Positions 44,103 through 52,723 of a DNA stretch of 64,000 bases are shown one piece after another. Positions within the stretch are counted from its first letter, which is position 1. Each line of letters starts with the position of its first letter. Both the position numbers and the translations under genes were made by a program. Origin of the DNA: Usitatibacter rugosus (GTDB lineage: Bacteria; Pseudomonadota; Gammaproteobacteria; Burkholderiales; Usitatibacteraceae); the NCBI RefSeq assembly GCF_013003965.1, contig NZ_CP053069.1:837419-901418 (forward strand), in the 5' to 3' direction. A model generated the notes under the pieces. It was not told where the DNA came from. It made no database searches and was given only the letters and a program-made list of their open reading frames with translations.

Positions 44103-44820
44103 CCCGTCCGAAATCCAGGTCATCTGGGTCTACCTCTCGGGGAGCCCGCTCCTCGCGCTCTTCCTGACGCTCGCCGCGTACCACGTGGGTGTCGTGGCGT
44201 ACGAGAAATCGGGCCGCAATCCCGTCGTCAATCCGGTCGCGATCGCGGTCGCGCTGGTCGCCGTGGCGATCACGCTGATCGACATGCCGTACGCGAAGTA
44301 CTTCGACGGCGCGCAGTTCGTGCACTTCCTGCTCGGTACCGCCACCGTCTCGCTCGCCGTGCCGATCTATCGCGGCCTGGCGGGGCTGGGCTCGCGCATC
44401 ATCCCGCTGCTCGTGGCGCAGCTCGCCGGCGGGGCGACCTCGATCATCAGCGCGGTCAGCATCGCGGCGCTGCTCGGTGCCACGCCGGAGGTGGTCGGCG
44501 GCTTCTACGCGAAGTCGGTCACCGCGCCCATCGGCATGGGCATCGCCGAGCGGCTCAACGTCTCGCCCACGCTGACCGCCGTGTTCGCGGTGTGCACGGG
44601 CATTCTCGGTGCGATCCTCGGGCGCTTCGTCCTCGACTTTGTCCGCTCGAAGGCGTGGTGGCAGCGTGGCTTCGCGCTCGGCATCGCGGCGCACGGCATC
44701 GGGACGTCGCGCGCGTTTTCGGTGAACAAGGAGGCAGGGACGTACGCGAGCCTGGGGATGGGATTGAACGGCGTGATCGGGGCCGTGCTGATTCCGCTGG
44801 CCGTCGGTTACTTCCGCTAG
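44092..44820 (+). CDS. LrgB/CidB-family membrane protein
   Basis: A 242-residue polytopic inner-membrane protein, partner of the upstream LrgA-like protein. Seen: seven or eight hydrophobic segments and the family signature ITAPIGMGIAERLN (with Lys-Ser-Val-Thr before it) and HGIGTSRAFSVNKEAGTYASLGMGLNG. LrgA and LrgB work as a pair; the transported or regulated molecule is not known here. A terminator hairpin follows (44826-44851). Confidence 0.93.
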   Translation: MPSNPSEIQVIWVYLSGSPLLALFLTLAAYHVGVVAYEKSGRNPVVNPVAIAVALVAVAITLIDMPYAKYFDGAQFVHFLLGTATVSLAVPIYRGLAGLGSRIIPLLVAQLAGGATSIISAVSIAALLGATPEVVGGFYAKSVTAPIGMGIAERLNVSPTLTAVFAVCTGILGAILGRFVLDFVRSKAWWQRGFALGIAAHGIGTSRAFSVNKEAGTYASLGMGLNGVIGAVLIPLAVGYFR

Positions 44821-44825
44821 AAAGC

Positions 44826-44851
44826 AGAAAGCCGCCCGAGGGCGGCTTTCT
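44826..44851. terminator. Terminator of the lrgA-lrgB operon
   Basis: Inverted repeat AGAAAGCCGCCC/GGGCGGCTTTCT with a very short loop, six bases after the lrgB stop; a TTTCTT tract follows the stem on the plus strand and AAAG on the other. Confidence 0.85.
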
Positions 44852-44863
44852 TGCAAGGCAGGG

Positions 44864-44997
44864 TCCACGGATAAACACAGATAAACACGGATAAAACCAA
44901 GCTCTCGGATTCGGGACCCATATGGTTGGGCGATCCTCGAAACGCCGACGCTTTCTTCTTGTAGTCCTATCCGTGTTTATCTGTGTTTATCCGTGGA
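44864..44997. repeat. Perfect 30-bp inverted repeat of ATAAACAC units
   Basis: Arms at 44864-44893 and 44968-44997 are exact reverse complements, each made of two and a half copies of CGGATAAACACAGATAAACA-type 10-12-mers. The 74-bp loop contains no gene. It lies between convergent lrgB and PhoX-like genes. Architecture (short tandem units in inverted arms) is the same as the repeat at 22779-22941 with a different unit. Confidence 0.95.
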
Positions 44998-45020
44998 TGA
45001 CGCCTTAACGCGCTAGCACC

Positions 45021-47258
45021 TCAAGCCAAGCCAACCTTCCCGCCGTCGTTGCGCGTGATCACCACCGTCGAAGACCGGGGCCGCGCGCTGCCACCCTGCG
45101 GCCAGGTGCTCTGGAACGTACCGGCGCCGAGCTGGGCGACCGTCGTCTCTTCGCCCGGGTGCTGGATCTGCACGAAGACCGCCTTGCCATCCGGCGTTTC
45201 CGCCACGCCCGTCAGCTCGCAACCCTTGGGGCCGACGAGGAAGCGCTTCAGCGTGCCGGCCTCCATCCTCTTGCCGACGCGCGTGCTGATGGTCACGTCG
45301 ACCGGCGCGCCCGCCGCACCCTGGGGTGCAGCCTTGTTCACCACGCTCACCGTCGCTCCGTCGCCTACCGTGCCGGGCAGCGCCGCGAGCAGCATGCAGT
45401 TGGTGACGTCGGTATACGCACCGTCGTCCGTCTGCAGCCACAGCAGGCCCGGCGTGGCCTGGCTGAACCAGCAGCCGTCCGGGCTCGAGAAGTCGTTCGA
45501 ATCGGTGAGCCCCGAGAGGTTCACGTTGGCTTGGTGATCGGCTTCGTTCGCGGCCGCGTCGGCGTGGGCCTGGGCGCCGAAGAGGTACACGTCCCACGTG
45601 AACGCGAGCGAGGCGTGATCGCCGGCGGAGGGCGCCATGCGCACGATGTGGCCGTTGTTGTTGCCGCGCTGCACCGTCGCGCCCTTGTTGTCCGCGTAGT
45701 AGCGCGGATTGGCGGCATCGAGGGGCTGCGTCGTCGAGCCGCGCACGCTGTTGTTGGTGAGCGTGACGTAGATGTTGCCGTTGCGCGGATCCACCGCGGC
45801 CCACTCCGGTCGATCCATCTTCGTGGCGCCCACGACGTCGGCGGCGAGGCGGATGTTCACGAGGACATCGGCCGCATTCGCGAACGGATACACCGTGCTC
45901 GCGGAGGTGATGCCGTTCACGCCGAAGGACAGCTCGACCCAGGAGCCGCTGCCGTCGGCCGCGAACTTGGCCACGTACATCTTGCCGGCGTTCAGGTACT
46001 TGTCGCCCGCGGCGAGGCCGCCGGTGGCATCCGCCGCATCCCAGTTGGCGGTCGAGACGAACTTGTAGATGTACTCGCCGCGCGAATCGTCGCCCATGTA
46101 GTACACGAGCGGACGGCCGGCGACCGCGGGAGCGGGCCAGGCGCCTTCGTGGCCCATGCGGCCCAGCGCGGTGCGCTTGCGCGGCGTGGACGTGGCATTG
46201 AACGGATCGATCTCCACCACCCAGCCGAACGTGTTCGACACGTTGCGGAAGTCGTCGGTGCCGTCGGTGGAGGCGCCCAGCTTGCTCGCGTTCCAGCGCG
46301 AGAACGTCGTGTCGTTCGGATCCGTGGTGACGACCGAAGCCCAGTTGTAGCTGCCGCCCGCGCCCTGCGGCACGCCATAGCGGTTGAACGCGGTGACTTC
46401 AGCCGTGGTGCGCGCGGCGTTGTCGGCGGCGGCGCGGCGGAAGTAGCCGGCCCAGTTCTCCTCGCACGTGAGGTACGTGCCCCAGGGCGTGTAGCCGTTG
46501 GCGCAGTTGTTCACCGTGCCGCGCGTCTTCGCGCCGTCGGTGGAGAACTTCGTCTTCATGAACGCGGAACCGGCGGCGGGTCCGGTGAGCGTCATCTCGG
46601 TGGATGTCGTGATGCGGCGGTTGTAGGCCGACGTCTTCGAGTAGGTGTACGTGGTTCCGGCGCGGTTGACCTCGATCACGGCGACGCCGTGGCAGTTCAT
46701 CTCCTTGATCACCTCGTCGGCCACCGTGCGCACGTTGTTCACCTGCGTCGGGCCGTTGGCGTGGAGGAACACCTGCGTGATGTTCTCGTGGTTCATCACC
46801 AGCAGGCCGCGGTCGGAGGCGTTGCGGTCGTAGGCGCCCGCCGCCGTCATGCCGAAGAAGTGCATGCCGTCGTGGTGGTCGCCCGCGCGCGAGGCGAAGG
46901 AGGCGCCGCTCTCGGAGCCATTGTTCACGTAGTCCGGCGTGGCGGCGTTGATCGGGTCTCCCAGGCGGAAGAGGGCGGTCGCGGTGTAGCCGGCCGGGAC
47001 GGTGAGCGTGTCGGACAGCGATTTCGCGACGGCGGTGAAGTTCAGCTCGAGGTCGTTGTTCTCGTCGCCATCGCCACCGCAGGCGGCGAGGGCGCTGCCG
47101 AGCATCACGCTGGAAGCCAGGCCGGCGGTGCCTTTCAGGAGGGCACGGCGCGACAGGCGCGCTCCAAGGATGCTTTCGAAGGTCGGATTGGAGGAGTTGT
47201 TATGGCCGATGTCGTCGGGGTCGACGGACACGAGGGACGGGTGCGCGCGGTCGTTCAT
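45021..47258 (-). CDS. PhoX-family (DUF839) exported phosphatase-like protein
   Basis: A 745-residue protein of the PhoX/DUF839 family. Seen: Tat signal peptide with SRRALLKG (36-43) and GLASSVMLGSALAAC, so folded export, with a possible lipobox Cys; then the family core with RAGDHHDGMHFFGM, RGLLVMNHEN, NNCANGYTPWGTYLTCEENW, GRMGHEGAWP, DSRGEYIYKFVS and DRPEWAAVDPRNGNIYVTLTNN. PhoX is a calcium- and iron-dependent alkaline phosphatase; many relatives are uncharacterised. No phosphate uptake genes are next to it. ATG 47258 fits the Tat signal; the open frame upstream to 47378 has no signal sense. Confidence 0.9.
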   Translation of the reverse strand: MNDRAHPSLVSVDPDDIGHNNSSNPTFESILGARLSRRALLKGTAGLASSVMLGSALAACGGDGDENNDLELNFTAVAKSLSDTLTVPAGYTATALFRLGDPINAATPDYVNNGSESGASFASRAGDHHDGMHFFGMTAAGAYDRNASDRGLLVMNHENITQVFLHANGPTQVNNVRTVADEVIKEMNCHGVAVIEVNRAGTTYTYSKTSAYNRRITTSTEMTLTGPAAGSAFMKTKFSTDGAKTRGTVNNCANGYTPWGTYLTCEENWAGYFRRAAADNAARTTAEVTAFNRYGVPQGAGGSYNWASVVTTDPNDTTFSRWNASKLGASTDGTDDFRNVSNTFGWVVEIDPFNATSTPRKRTALGRMGHEGAWPAPAVAGRPLVYYMGDDSRGEYIYKFVSTANWDAADATGGLAAGDKYLNAGKMYVAKFAADGSGSWVELSFGVNGITSASTVYPFANAADVLVNIRLAADVVGATKMDRPEWAAVDPRNGNIYVTLTNNSVRGSTTQPLDAANPRYYADNKGATVQRGNNNGHIVRMAPSAGDHASLAFTWDVYLFGAQAHADAAANEADHQANVNLSGLTDSNDFSSPDGCWFSQATPGLLWLQTDDGAYTDVTNCMLLAALPGTVGDGATVSVVNKAAPQGAAGAPVDVTISTRVGKRMEAGTLKRFLVGPKGCELTGVAETPDGKAVFVQIQHPGEETTVAQLGAGTFQSTWPQGGSARPRSSTVVITRNDGGKVGLA

Positions 47259-47409
47259 GGGGGAGTGGCCTGCCTGAAGGTGGGAGCGCAGACGATAAGA
47301 CCGCGGTGTTGCAGATCCCTGACGCGGAGGTTTCAGTTTCGCGTCGCAGGGTCTAGACTCATTCGAGAACGAGCCCAAAAAAGAAGCTCAACCCACGGAG
47401 GAAAACCCC

Positions 47410-48369
47410 ATGAAACGCATCGCGCTGCTCGCCGCATCGTTGCTGCTCGCTTCCGGTATCGCATCGGCCCAGGTCGGCTTCCCGCCGGCGCCGCCGAAGG
47501 TCAGCCCCGCCGCCGGCATGATCGACATGCACGTGCATTCGCATCCCGACGTCTTTGGCCGCTCGATGGACGATATCGACGTCGCAACGCTCGCCAAGCA
47601 GCGCGGCATGCGCGGCATCCTGCTCAAGAACCACGTCACGACGACGGCCGATCGCGCCGCGCTGGTGATGCGCGTCGTGCCGGGCATCGAGGTGTGGGGC
47701 GGTATCGTGCTCAACAACGCCGTGGGCGGCATCAACCCCAACGCCGTCGAGTGGATGCACCGCATGTACGGCTCGCGCGGCAAGGTCGTGTGGCTGCCGA
47801 CGTTCGAGTCCGACAAGCACATCAAGACGCTGGTCAACAAGGACGGCAAGGGCATCGTGGTGGCGCCCGGCGGCGTGGTCACGCCCGAGATGGAAGCCGT
47901 GCTGAAGATCATCGCGCGCGAGAACCTGCTGCTCGCGACCGGTCACGTTCACCCGGAGGAAGTGATCGCCGTCACGAAGAAGGGCAAGGAGCTGGGCGTG
48001 AAGAACATCATCGTCACGCACGGCCTCACCAATATCCCGGGCCTCAGCATGGACCAGGCGAAGGAGGTCGTCGCGATGGGCGCCGTGATCGAGATCTGCT
48101 TCCTGCAGTTCATGACCGGCCCCAACGCCCCGCAGGCGTGGATGACGCACTGGACGCAGGTGAACGCGAAGCACGTCGCGCAGGCGGTGAAGGAGCTGGG
48201 CGCCAAGAACCTCGTGCTCTCCACGGACCTCGGCCAGAGCGGCAACATGAATCACCCCGACGGCCTGGAGATGATGGCCGCGGCGGTGCTGAAGGAAGGC
48301 GTGACGCAGGAGGAACTCGACTGGATGACCAAGAAGACCCCGGCTCGCCTCCTCGGCCTGGCGAACTAG
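47410..48369 (+). CDS. Exported metal-dependent hydrolase (DUF6282-like)
   Basis: A 319-residue exported protein. Seen: signal peptide MKRIALLAASLLLASGIASAQ, then a TIM-barrel-type hydrolase: IDMHVHSHPDVFGRSMDDIDV (the metal-binding HxH), LKNHVTTTADRA, ATGHVHPEEV (His), ITHG-type IVTHGLTNIPG, and DLGQSGNMNHPDGLEMM (Asp). It matches the DUF6282/amidohydrolase-related family, whose substrate is not known to me. Has a good GGAGG ribosome-binding site before the ATG (47410). Divergent from PhoX; converges on the GNAT gene with a 3-bp gap. Confidence 0.85.
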   Translation: MKRIALLAASLLLASGIASAQVGFPPAPPKVSPAAGMIDMHVHSHPDVFGRSMDDIDVATLAKQRGMRGILLKNHVTTTADRAALVMRVVPGIEVWGGIVLNNAVGGINPNAVEWMHRMYGSRGKVVWLPTFESDKHIKTLVNKDGKGIVVAPGGVVTPEMEAVLKIIARENLLLATGHVHPEEVIAVTKKGKELGVKNIIVTHGLTNIPGLSMDQAKEVVAMGAVIEICFLQFMTGPNAPQAWMTHWTQVNAKHVAQAVKELGAKNLVLSTDLGQSGNMNHPDGLEMMAAAVLKEGVTQEELDWMTKKTPARLLGLAN

Positions 48370-48372
48370 GCG

Positions 48373-48822
48373 TCAGGTCCCGGGGTTGAGGAGCTGGTAG
48401 CGAAGGAAGCCGCTGTGCGGCGTGTACTTGTCGTACAACCCGCGCGCACGGTAGTTGTTCTCCTTCGTGGCCCAGTAGAGCCGCGCCCAGCCCCGGTGCT
48501 TCATCTCGGAGACGAGCCAGTCGATCATCGCCTTGCCGGCGCCGTGCGCCCGCACCTGCGGATCGACGAACAGGTCCTGCAGGTAGCAGACGGGCGCCAG
48601 CGTCGACGTGTTCTCGTGCAGCAGGTAGTTCGCGATGCCGATCACGCGCCCCGCTTCATCCTCCACCACGATGGCCTCGACCGGCGACTTCGCATCGAGA
48701 ATGCGCGCCCATGTGTGGCGGGTAGTCGCCTCGTTGGGCTCGCGTTCGTAGAAGCGCGTGTATCCATCCCACAGCTCTCTCCACCTCGGTTCGTCGCGGG
48801 CTTCCGCCATCCGGATCTTCAT
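48373..48822 (-). CDS. GNAT-family N-acetyltransferase
   Basis: A 149-residue acetyltransferase. Seen: IRMAEARDEPRWRELWDGYTRFY, VVEDEAGRVIGIANYLLHEN, the acetyl-CoA loop LFVDPQVRAHGAGKAMIDWL (R-x-x-G-x-G/A type) and YWATKENNYRARGLYDKYTPHSGFLRY. Acceptor unknown; similar enzymes modify small amines. Start overlaps the IclR stop by 4 bp, so the two may be cotranscribed. Confidence 0.92.
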   Translation of the reverse strand: MKIRMAEARDEPRWRELWDGYTRFYEREPNEATTRHTWARILDAKSPVEAIVVEDEAGRVIGIANYLLHENTSTLAPVCYLQDLFVDPQVRAHGAGKAMIDWLVSEMKHRGWARLYWATKENNYRARGLYDKYTPHSGFLRYQLLNPGT

Positions 48823-49532
48823 TGCGCACCTCCCAGCCGGACCGACACGGCCCTCGCGGCCTCGCGCACCGGCGCGATGTACTTGTCCTTGTAGCGGTAC
48901 GTCGGCAGCGTGAGGATGAGTGCGCCGACCAGCTTGCCGTCCGCGCCCGTCACGGGAGCCGAGATGCCGGCGAGATCCGGCACGCGATCGCCCTGCAGCG
49001 CCACGAAGCCGTCGCGGCGGATGCGCTCGTAGATCGCGCCCTTGGCGCCCGAGAACGCCATCAGCACGCGGCCGCCCGCGCCACGGTCGAGCGGCAGGAG
49101 CTCACCCACCTGCACGTGCACGTGGATCGGCTGCGGCGAATTCACGCGATGCAGGCAGACGCGAAACTCTCCCTGGCGCACGTTGAACGACGCCGTCTCC
49201 TTGGTGAGGGCCGAGAGCTTCAGCAGCTCCGGGGCGACGGCCGCCTCCAGCGAGAACGAGTTGGTGAACGTGCCGTTCAGCCGCGCGATCTCCGGCCCGA
49301 TGGCATAGAGGCCGTCGGCCGTGCGCCGCACGAAGCCGGCGTGGGAGAGGGAGACCAGCAGCCGCAGGGCCGTGCTCTTCACCAGGTGCGTGCGCTGCGA
49401 GAGCGTGGCGAGCGAGAGCTCGCGATCGCCGGGCCCGAAGGCCGAGAGCAGGGAGAGCGCGCGATCCACGGCGGCCACACCCCCGGCCTCCGAGGACGAG
49501 TTGAGCGGCATCTTCACGGGATAGCGGGGCAT
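48819..49532 (-). CDS. IclR-family regulator
   Basis: A 237-residue regulator. Seen: winged helix near the N-terminus (VDRALSLLSAFGPGDRELSLATLSQRTHLVKSTALRLLVSLSHAGFVRR) and an IclR effector domain (about 85-235: KETASFNVRQGEFRVCLHRVNSPQPIHVHVQVG; GAGGRVLMAFSG; GISAPVTGADGKLVGALILTLP). ATG 49532 is chosen over an upstream GTG because GAGGAG lies 6 bases before it. Divergent from the HMG-CoA lyase operon across an 87-bp gap containing a palindrome (49581-49595), so it very likely regulates that operon, with the catabolic substrate or a CoA ester as effector. Confidence 0.93.
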   Translation of the reverse strand: MPRYPVKMPLNSSSEAGGVAAVDRALSLLSAFGPGDRELSLATLSQRTHLVKSTALRLLVSLSHAGFVRRTADGLYAIGPEIARLNGTFTNSFSLEAAVAPELLKLSALTKETASFNVRQGEFRVCLHRVNSPQPIHVHVQVGELLPLDRGAGGRVLMAFSGAKGAIYERIRRDGFVALQGDRVPDLAGISAPVTGADGKLVGALILTLPTYRYKDKYIAPVREAARAVSVRLGGAQ

Positions 49533-49580
49533 TTGACACTCCTCGGGCACAGGCCTACGATTCTATCCAACGAATTATAG

Positions 49581-49595
49581 TTCTATCAAATAGAA
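49581..49595. promoter_or_regulatory. Palindrome TTCTATCAAATAGAA, probable IclR operator
   Basis: A perfect 15-base dyad in the divergent gap between the IclR gene and the HMG-CoA lyase gene; a second TTCTATC half-site starts exactly 20 bases upstream (49561). Palindromes of this size in such gaps are typical IclR binding sites. Confidence 0.65.
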
Positions 49596-49619
49596 ACACG
49601 CAAGCCCCGGAGAAAGAAA

Positions 49620-50555
49620 ATGACGCAGGTGATGGTGAGCGAGGTCGGCCCGCGCGACGGGCTGCAGAGCATCAAGCAGGCGATGCCCACGGCGGTGAAG
49701 CACAAGTGGATCCGGGCGCTGGCCGAAGCCGGGCTGAAGGAGATCGAGGTCGCCTCCTTCGTGCCGCCCAAGCTCCTGCCGCAGATGGCCGATGCGCCCG
49801 AGGTCGTGCGCGAAGCCCTGAAGATCCCCGGCATCACCGTCCTCGCGCTCGTGCCCAACCTGCGCGGCTTCCAGGATGCCGTCGCGGCCGGCGCGCCCAA
49901 GGTCACGCTGACGGTCTCGGCGTCGGAAGCGCACAGCATGAACAACATCCACATGACGTGTGCCCAGGCGATCGAGTCCGCCAAGCGCATCGTTGCGTTC
50001 CGCGACGGCTTGCCGGAAGGGCAGCGTCCGCACATCGAGGTCGGCATCTCCACCGCGTTCGGCTGCAGCATCCAGGGCGACGTGGACGAGAGCTGGGCCA
50101 TCGAGATGGCCGTGCAACTCGCCGCAGCGGGTGCGGACACGGTCGGCCTCTCCGATTCGGTCGGCTACGGCAACCCCGCGCAGGTGAAGCGCATGTTCAA
50201 GCGCCTGATCGCCGAGCTGGGAGGGAAAGCGGGCGGAGCGCACCTGCACAACACGCGCGGCCAGGGGCTCGCCAACGTCGTCGCCGCGCTCGATGCGGGC
50301 GTCACCACGTTCGACGCGTCGCAAGGCGGCATCGGCGGTTGTCCCTATGCGCCGGGCGCCACCGGCAACATCGTCACCGAGGACCTCGTGTTCCTGCTCG
50401 AATCGATGGGGCTCGACACGGGGATCGACATGCCGAAGCTCCTCGAGGCGCGCAAGTTCCTCGCCGAGGGCCTCCCGGGTGAGCCGGTGTACGGCTTCGT
50501 ACCCGATGCCGGCGTGCCGAGAAACTATCGCCGCGCCGTGGACCAACACGCATGA
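49620..50555 (+). CDS. Hydroxymethylglutaryl-CoA lyase-like enzyme
   Basis: A 311-residue DRE-TIM metallolyase. HMG-CoA lyase splits HMG-CoA into acetyl-CoA and acetoacetate; relatives act on citramalyl-CoA and other 3-hydroxyacyl-CoAs. Seen: SEVGPRDGLQ (Arg12, Asp13), HLHNTRGQGLANV with metal-binding His208/His210, and the HMG-CoA lyase signature GGIGGCPYAPGATGN with catalytic-loop Cys241 and Asn250. Overlaps the next gene, a CoA-transferase, by 4 bp. The match to the lyase signature is strong, but physiological substrate is not proven. Confidence 0.92.
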   Translation: MTQVMVSEVGPRDGLQSIKQAMPTAVKHKWIRALAEAGLKEIEVASFVPPKLLPQMADAPEVVREALKIPGITVLALVPNLRGFQDAVAAGAPKVTLTVSASEAHSMNNIHMTCAQAIESAKRIVAFRDGLPEGQRPHIEVGISTAFGCSIQGDVDESWAIEMAVQLAAAGADTVGLSDSVGYGNPAQVKRMFKRLIAELGGKAGGAHLHNTRGQGLANVVAALDAGVTTFDASQGGIGGCPYAPGATGNIVTEDLVFLLESMGLDTGIDMPKLLEARKFLAEGLPGEPVYGFVPDAGVPRNYRRAVDQHA

Positions 50556-51670
50556 CGCTGCCGCTCTCGGGCCTCCGCGTCGTCGAGTTCTCGCACATGG
50601 TGATGGGCCCGACCTGCGGGCTCGTGCTCGCCGATTTGGGTGCGGAAGTGATCAAGGTAGAGCCGGCGGGCAAAGGCGACCCCACGCGCTATCTCACCAG
50701 CACCGGCGCGGGCTTCTTCTCGTCGTTCAGCCGCAACAAGAAGAGCGTGCAGCTCGACCTCGAAAGCCCCGAGGGCCTGGAGAGCGCCAGGAAGCTCATC
50801 GCCTCCGCGGATGTCTTCTTCGAGAACTTCCGCCCCGGCGCGCTCGAGAAGAAGGGGCTCGGCTACGAAGCGATGTCGAAGGCCAATCCGAAGCTGATCT
50901 ACTGCTCGATGAAGGGCTTCCTCACCGGGCCGTACGAGAAGCGCACCGCGCTCGATGAAGTGGTCCAGATGATGAGCGGCCTCGCCTACATGACGGGTCC
51001 CGTCGGCAAGCCGCTTCGTGCCGGCGCGCCCGTGAACGACATGATGGGCGGCATGTTCGGCGCCATCGCGATCATGGCGGCACTTCGCGAACGCGACGCC
51101 ACCGGCAAGGGCCAGTACGTGCAGAGCGGGCTCTTCGAGAACTGCGCGTGGCTCGTCTCGACGCACATGATGCAGCAGGCCGTGAGCGGCAAGGAGCCGG
51201 TGCCGATGTCGGCGGGCAAGCGCGCCTGGGGCGTCTACGACATCTTCGAGTCGGGCGATGGCACGCCGGTCTTCATCGGCGTCGTGACAGAGCGCCAGTG
51301 GGAGCTCTTCACGAAGGCGCTCGGCGAGCCGGAGCTGATGGATCCTTCGTACGCGACCAACAACGACCGCTCGCGCGCCCGCGAGACGCTGATCCCGCTG
51401 GTGGGGAAGCTCCTGAAGAAGCATCCCATCGCCGAGATCGAGCGCATCTGCGAGACGAACGGATTGCCGTTCGCGCGCATCCAGAAGCCGGGCGATCTCT
51501 TCGACGACCCGCACCTCAATGCCGGCGGCATGATTCCCATCACGCTGCCCGACGGAAAAGAAACGAAGATCCCGGCGCTACCCATGCAGTTCGGCGACCG
51601 GCGGCTCGGCATCCGCTCACCCCTCCCGACGCCTGGACAACACACGCGCGAGATCCTGGAGAAACTATGA
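50552..51670 (+). CDS. Class III CoA-transferase, CaiB/BaiF family
   Basis: A 372-residue CoA-transferase. Seen: GLRVVEFSHMVMGPTCGLVLADLGAEVIKVE, GDPTRYL, FFSSFSRNKKSVQLDL, FENFRPGALEKKGL, and the expected catalytic Asp135 in RTALDEVVQ. The family moves CoA between acids (succinyl-CoA, formyl-CoA, acetyl-CoA donors). Paired with an HMG-CoA lyase, it could activate HMG or a similar dicarboxylate, as the human SUGCT enzyme does; this is an inference from gene pairing. Overlaps the lyase gene and the Bug gene on either side (ATGA). Confidence 0.92.
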   Translation: MTLPLSGLRVVEFSHMVMGPTCGLVLADLGAEVIKVEPAGKGDPTRYLTSTGAGFFSSFSRNKKSVQLDLESPEGLESARKLIASADVFFENFRPGALEKKGLGYEAMSKANPKLIYCSMKGFLTGPYEKRTALDEVVQMMSGLAYMTGPVGKPLRAGAPVNDMMGGMFGAIAIMAALRERDATGKGQYVQSGLFENCAWLVSTHMMQQAVSGKEPVPMSAGKRAWGVYDIFESGDGTPVFIGVVTERQWELFTKALGEPELMDPSYATNNDRSRARETLIPLVGKLLKKHPIAEIERICETNGLPFARIQKPGDLFDDPHLNAGGMIPITLPDGKETKIPALPMQFGDRRLGIRSPLPTPGQHTREILEKL

Positions 51671-52677
51671 ATGTGAAACGCTGGATTCCCGCCTTCGCGG
51701 GAATGACGGGCACGCTCGCGATGCTTGTCGCCACTCCGTTGCTTCTCGTCGCCCCCGCGCAGGCGGGGGCCCAGGAGTATCCGAACAAACCGATCAAGCT
51801 GGTCGTTCCGTTCACGCCCGCGGGCGGCACCGACGTGCTGTCGCGATCGATCGCGCAGTCGATCATGAACAACAATCCGAAGTGGAACATCATCATCGAG
51901 AACAAGCCGGGCGCGGGGGGCAACATCGGCCTGGACTTTGCCGCGAAGGCGCCGCCCGATGGCTACACCATCGCGATGGGCCAGACCGCGAACCTCGCCG
52001 TGAATCCCACGCTCTACGGAAAGCTGCCGTTCGATCCGGTGAAGGACTTCGAGCCCATCGCGCTCGTGTCTTCGCAGCCGCTCATCCTCGTCGTGTCGCA
52101 GTCGTCGCCGTACAAGACGCTGAAGGAATTCGTCGACGGCGCCAAGGCCAACCCGGGCAAGCTCAACATGGCCTCCTCGGGAAACGGCACCATCGGCCAC
52201 ATCGGCGGCGAGCTGTTCCAGCGCAGAGCCGGAATCAAGATGGCGCACGTGCCGTACAAGGGTGCGGGGCCCGCCGTGGCGGACCTCCTCGGTGGCAGCG
52301 TGGATTGCTTCTTCGGCAACACGCAGGCCGTGGGCGGGCTGGTCACCGGCGGCAAGCTGCGGCCGATCGCCACGACCTCGCCGAAACGCCTCTCGAACTT
52401 CCCCGACGTGCCGACCGTGGCGGAGCTGGGCTATCCGGGCTTCGAGGCCGCGACGTGGAGCGGGCTGGTGGCGCCGGCCGGCACGCCCAAGGCGATCATC
52501 GACAAGCTCAACGCGGAAGCCAACCGCGCGCTCGGCAATCCGGAGATGAAAGCGAAGCTCGCCGAGGACGGCAGCACGCCGCTCGGCGGCACGGCCAAGG
52601 ACTTCGCGGAGTTCATCAAGACCGAGAACGTGAAATGGGGCACGGCGGTTCGCGAAGCCGGCATCAAGCTCGACTGA
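51667..52677 (+). CDS. Bug-type solute-binding protein (tripartite tricarboxylate transporter family)
   Basis: A 336-residue periplasmic binding protein. Seen: YPNKPIKLVVPFTPAGGTDVLSR, APPDGYTIAMG, KMAHVPYKGAGPAV, GSVDCFFGN and VPTVAELGYPGFEAATW, the usual Bug (TctC) motifs. The signal peptide is strange: its codons for WIPAFAGMT (51682-51708) and APAQAGAQ (51748-51775) come from two family B palindromes. It is 42 residues long, longer than usual, with a hydrophobic stretch TLAMLVATPLLLVAPAQA. Ligand unknown; in such clusters it is usually a carboxylic acid. No tctA/tctB genes are nearby. Start codon overlaps the CoA-transferase stop. Confidence 0.93.
   Translation: MNVKRWIPAFAGMTGTLAMLVATPLLLVAPAQAGAQEYPNKPIKLVVPFTPAGGTDVLSRSIAQSIMNNNPKWNIIIENKPGAGGNIGLDFAAKAPPDGYTIAMGQTANLAVNPTLYGKLPFDPVKDFEPIALVSSQPLILVVSQSSPYKTLKEFVDGAKANPGKLNMASSGNGTIGHIGGELFQRRAGIKMAHVPYKGAGPAVADLLGGSVDCFFGNTQAVGGLVTGGKLRPIATTSPKRLSNFPDVPTVAELGYPGFEAATWSGLVAPAGTPKAIIDKLNAEANRALGNPEMKAKLAEDGSTPLGGTAKDFAEFIKTENVKWGTAVREAGIKLD
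51685..51704. repeat. Family B palindrome inside a signal-peptide coding sequence
   Basis: ATTCCCGCCTTCGCGGGAAT, flanked by CTGG and GACGGG; it is translated as WIPAFAGMT near the start of the first Bug protein. It has exactly the ATTCCC-N8-GGGAAT layout. Confidence 0.95.
51751..51770. repeat. Family B palindrome, G+C-rich variant, in the same signal peptide
   Basis: GCCCCC-GCGCAGGC-GGGGGC followed by CCAG, the reverse orientation of the other copies; encodes the region APAQAGAQ that includes the probable signal-peptidase site. Both stem halves have changed together relative to the ATTCCC type. Confidence 0.85.
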
Positions 52678-52686
52678 TGCACCGTC

Positions 52687-52706
52687 GTCCCCGCGAAGGC
52701 GGGGAC
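52687..52706. repeat. Family B palindrome upstream of the second Bug gene
   Basis: GTCCCCGCGAAGGCGGGGAC followed by CCAG, in the 46-bp gap between two Bug genes, 17 bases before the second start codon. Stem differs from the ATTCCC type by paired changes that keep it complementary. Confidence 0.93.
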
Positions 52707-52723
52707 CCAGCCAAGGAGACAAC

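Noticed and set aside
45159..48389. A 1076-codon plus-strand frame across PhoX and the next gene
   Set aside because: Antisense to the Tat-exported PhoX-like protein, and out of frame with the recognised hydrolase at 47410; low-complexity product.
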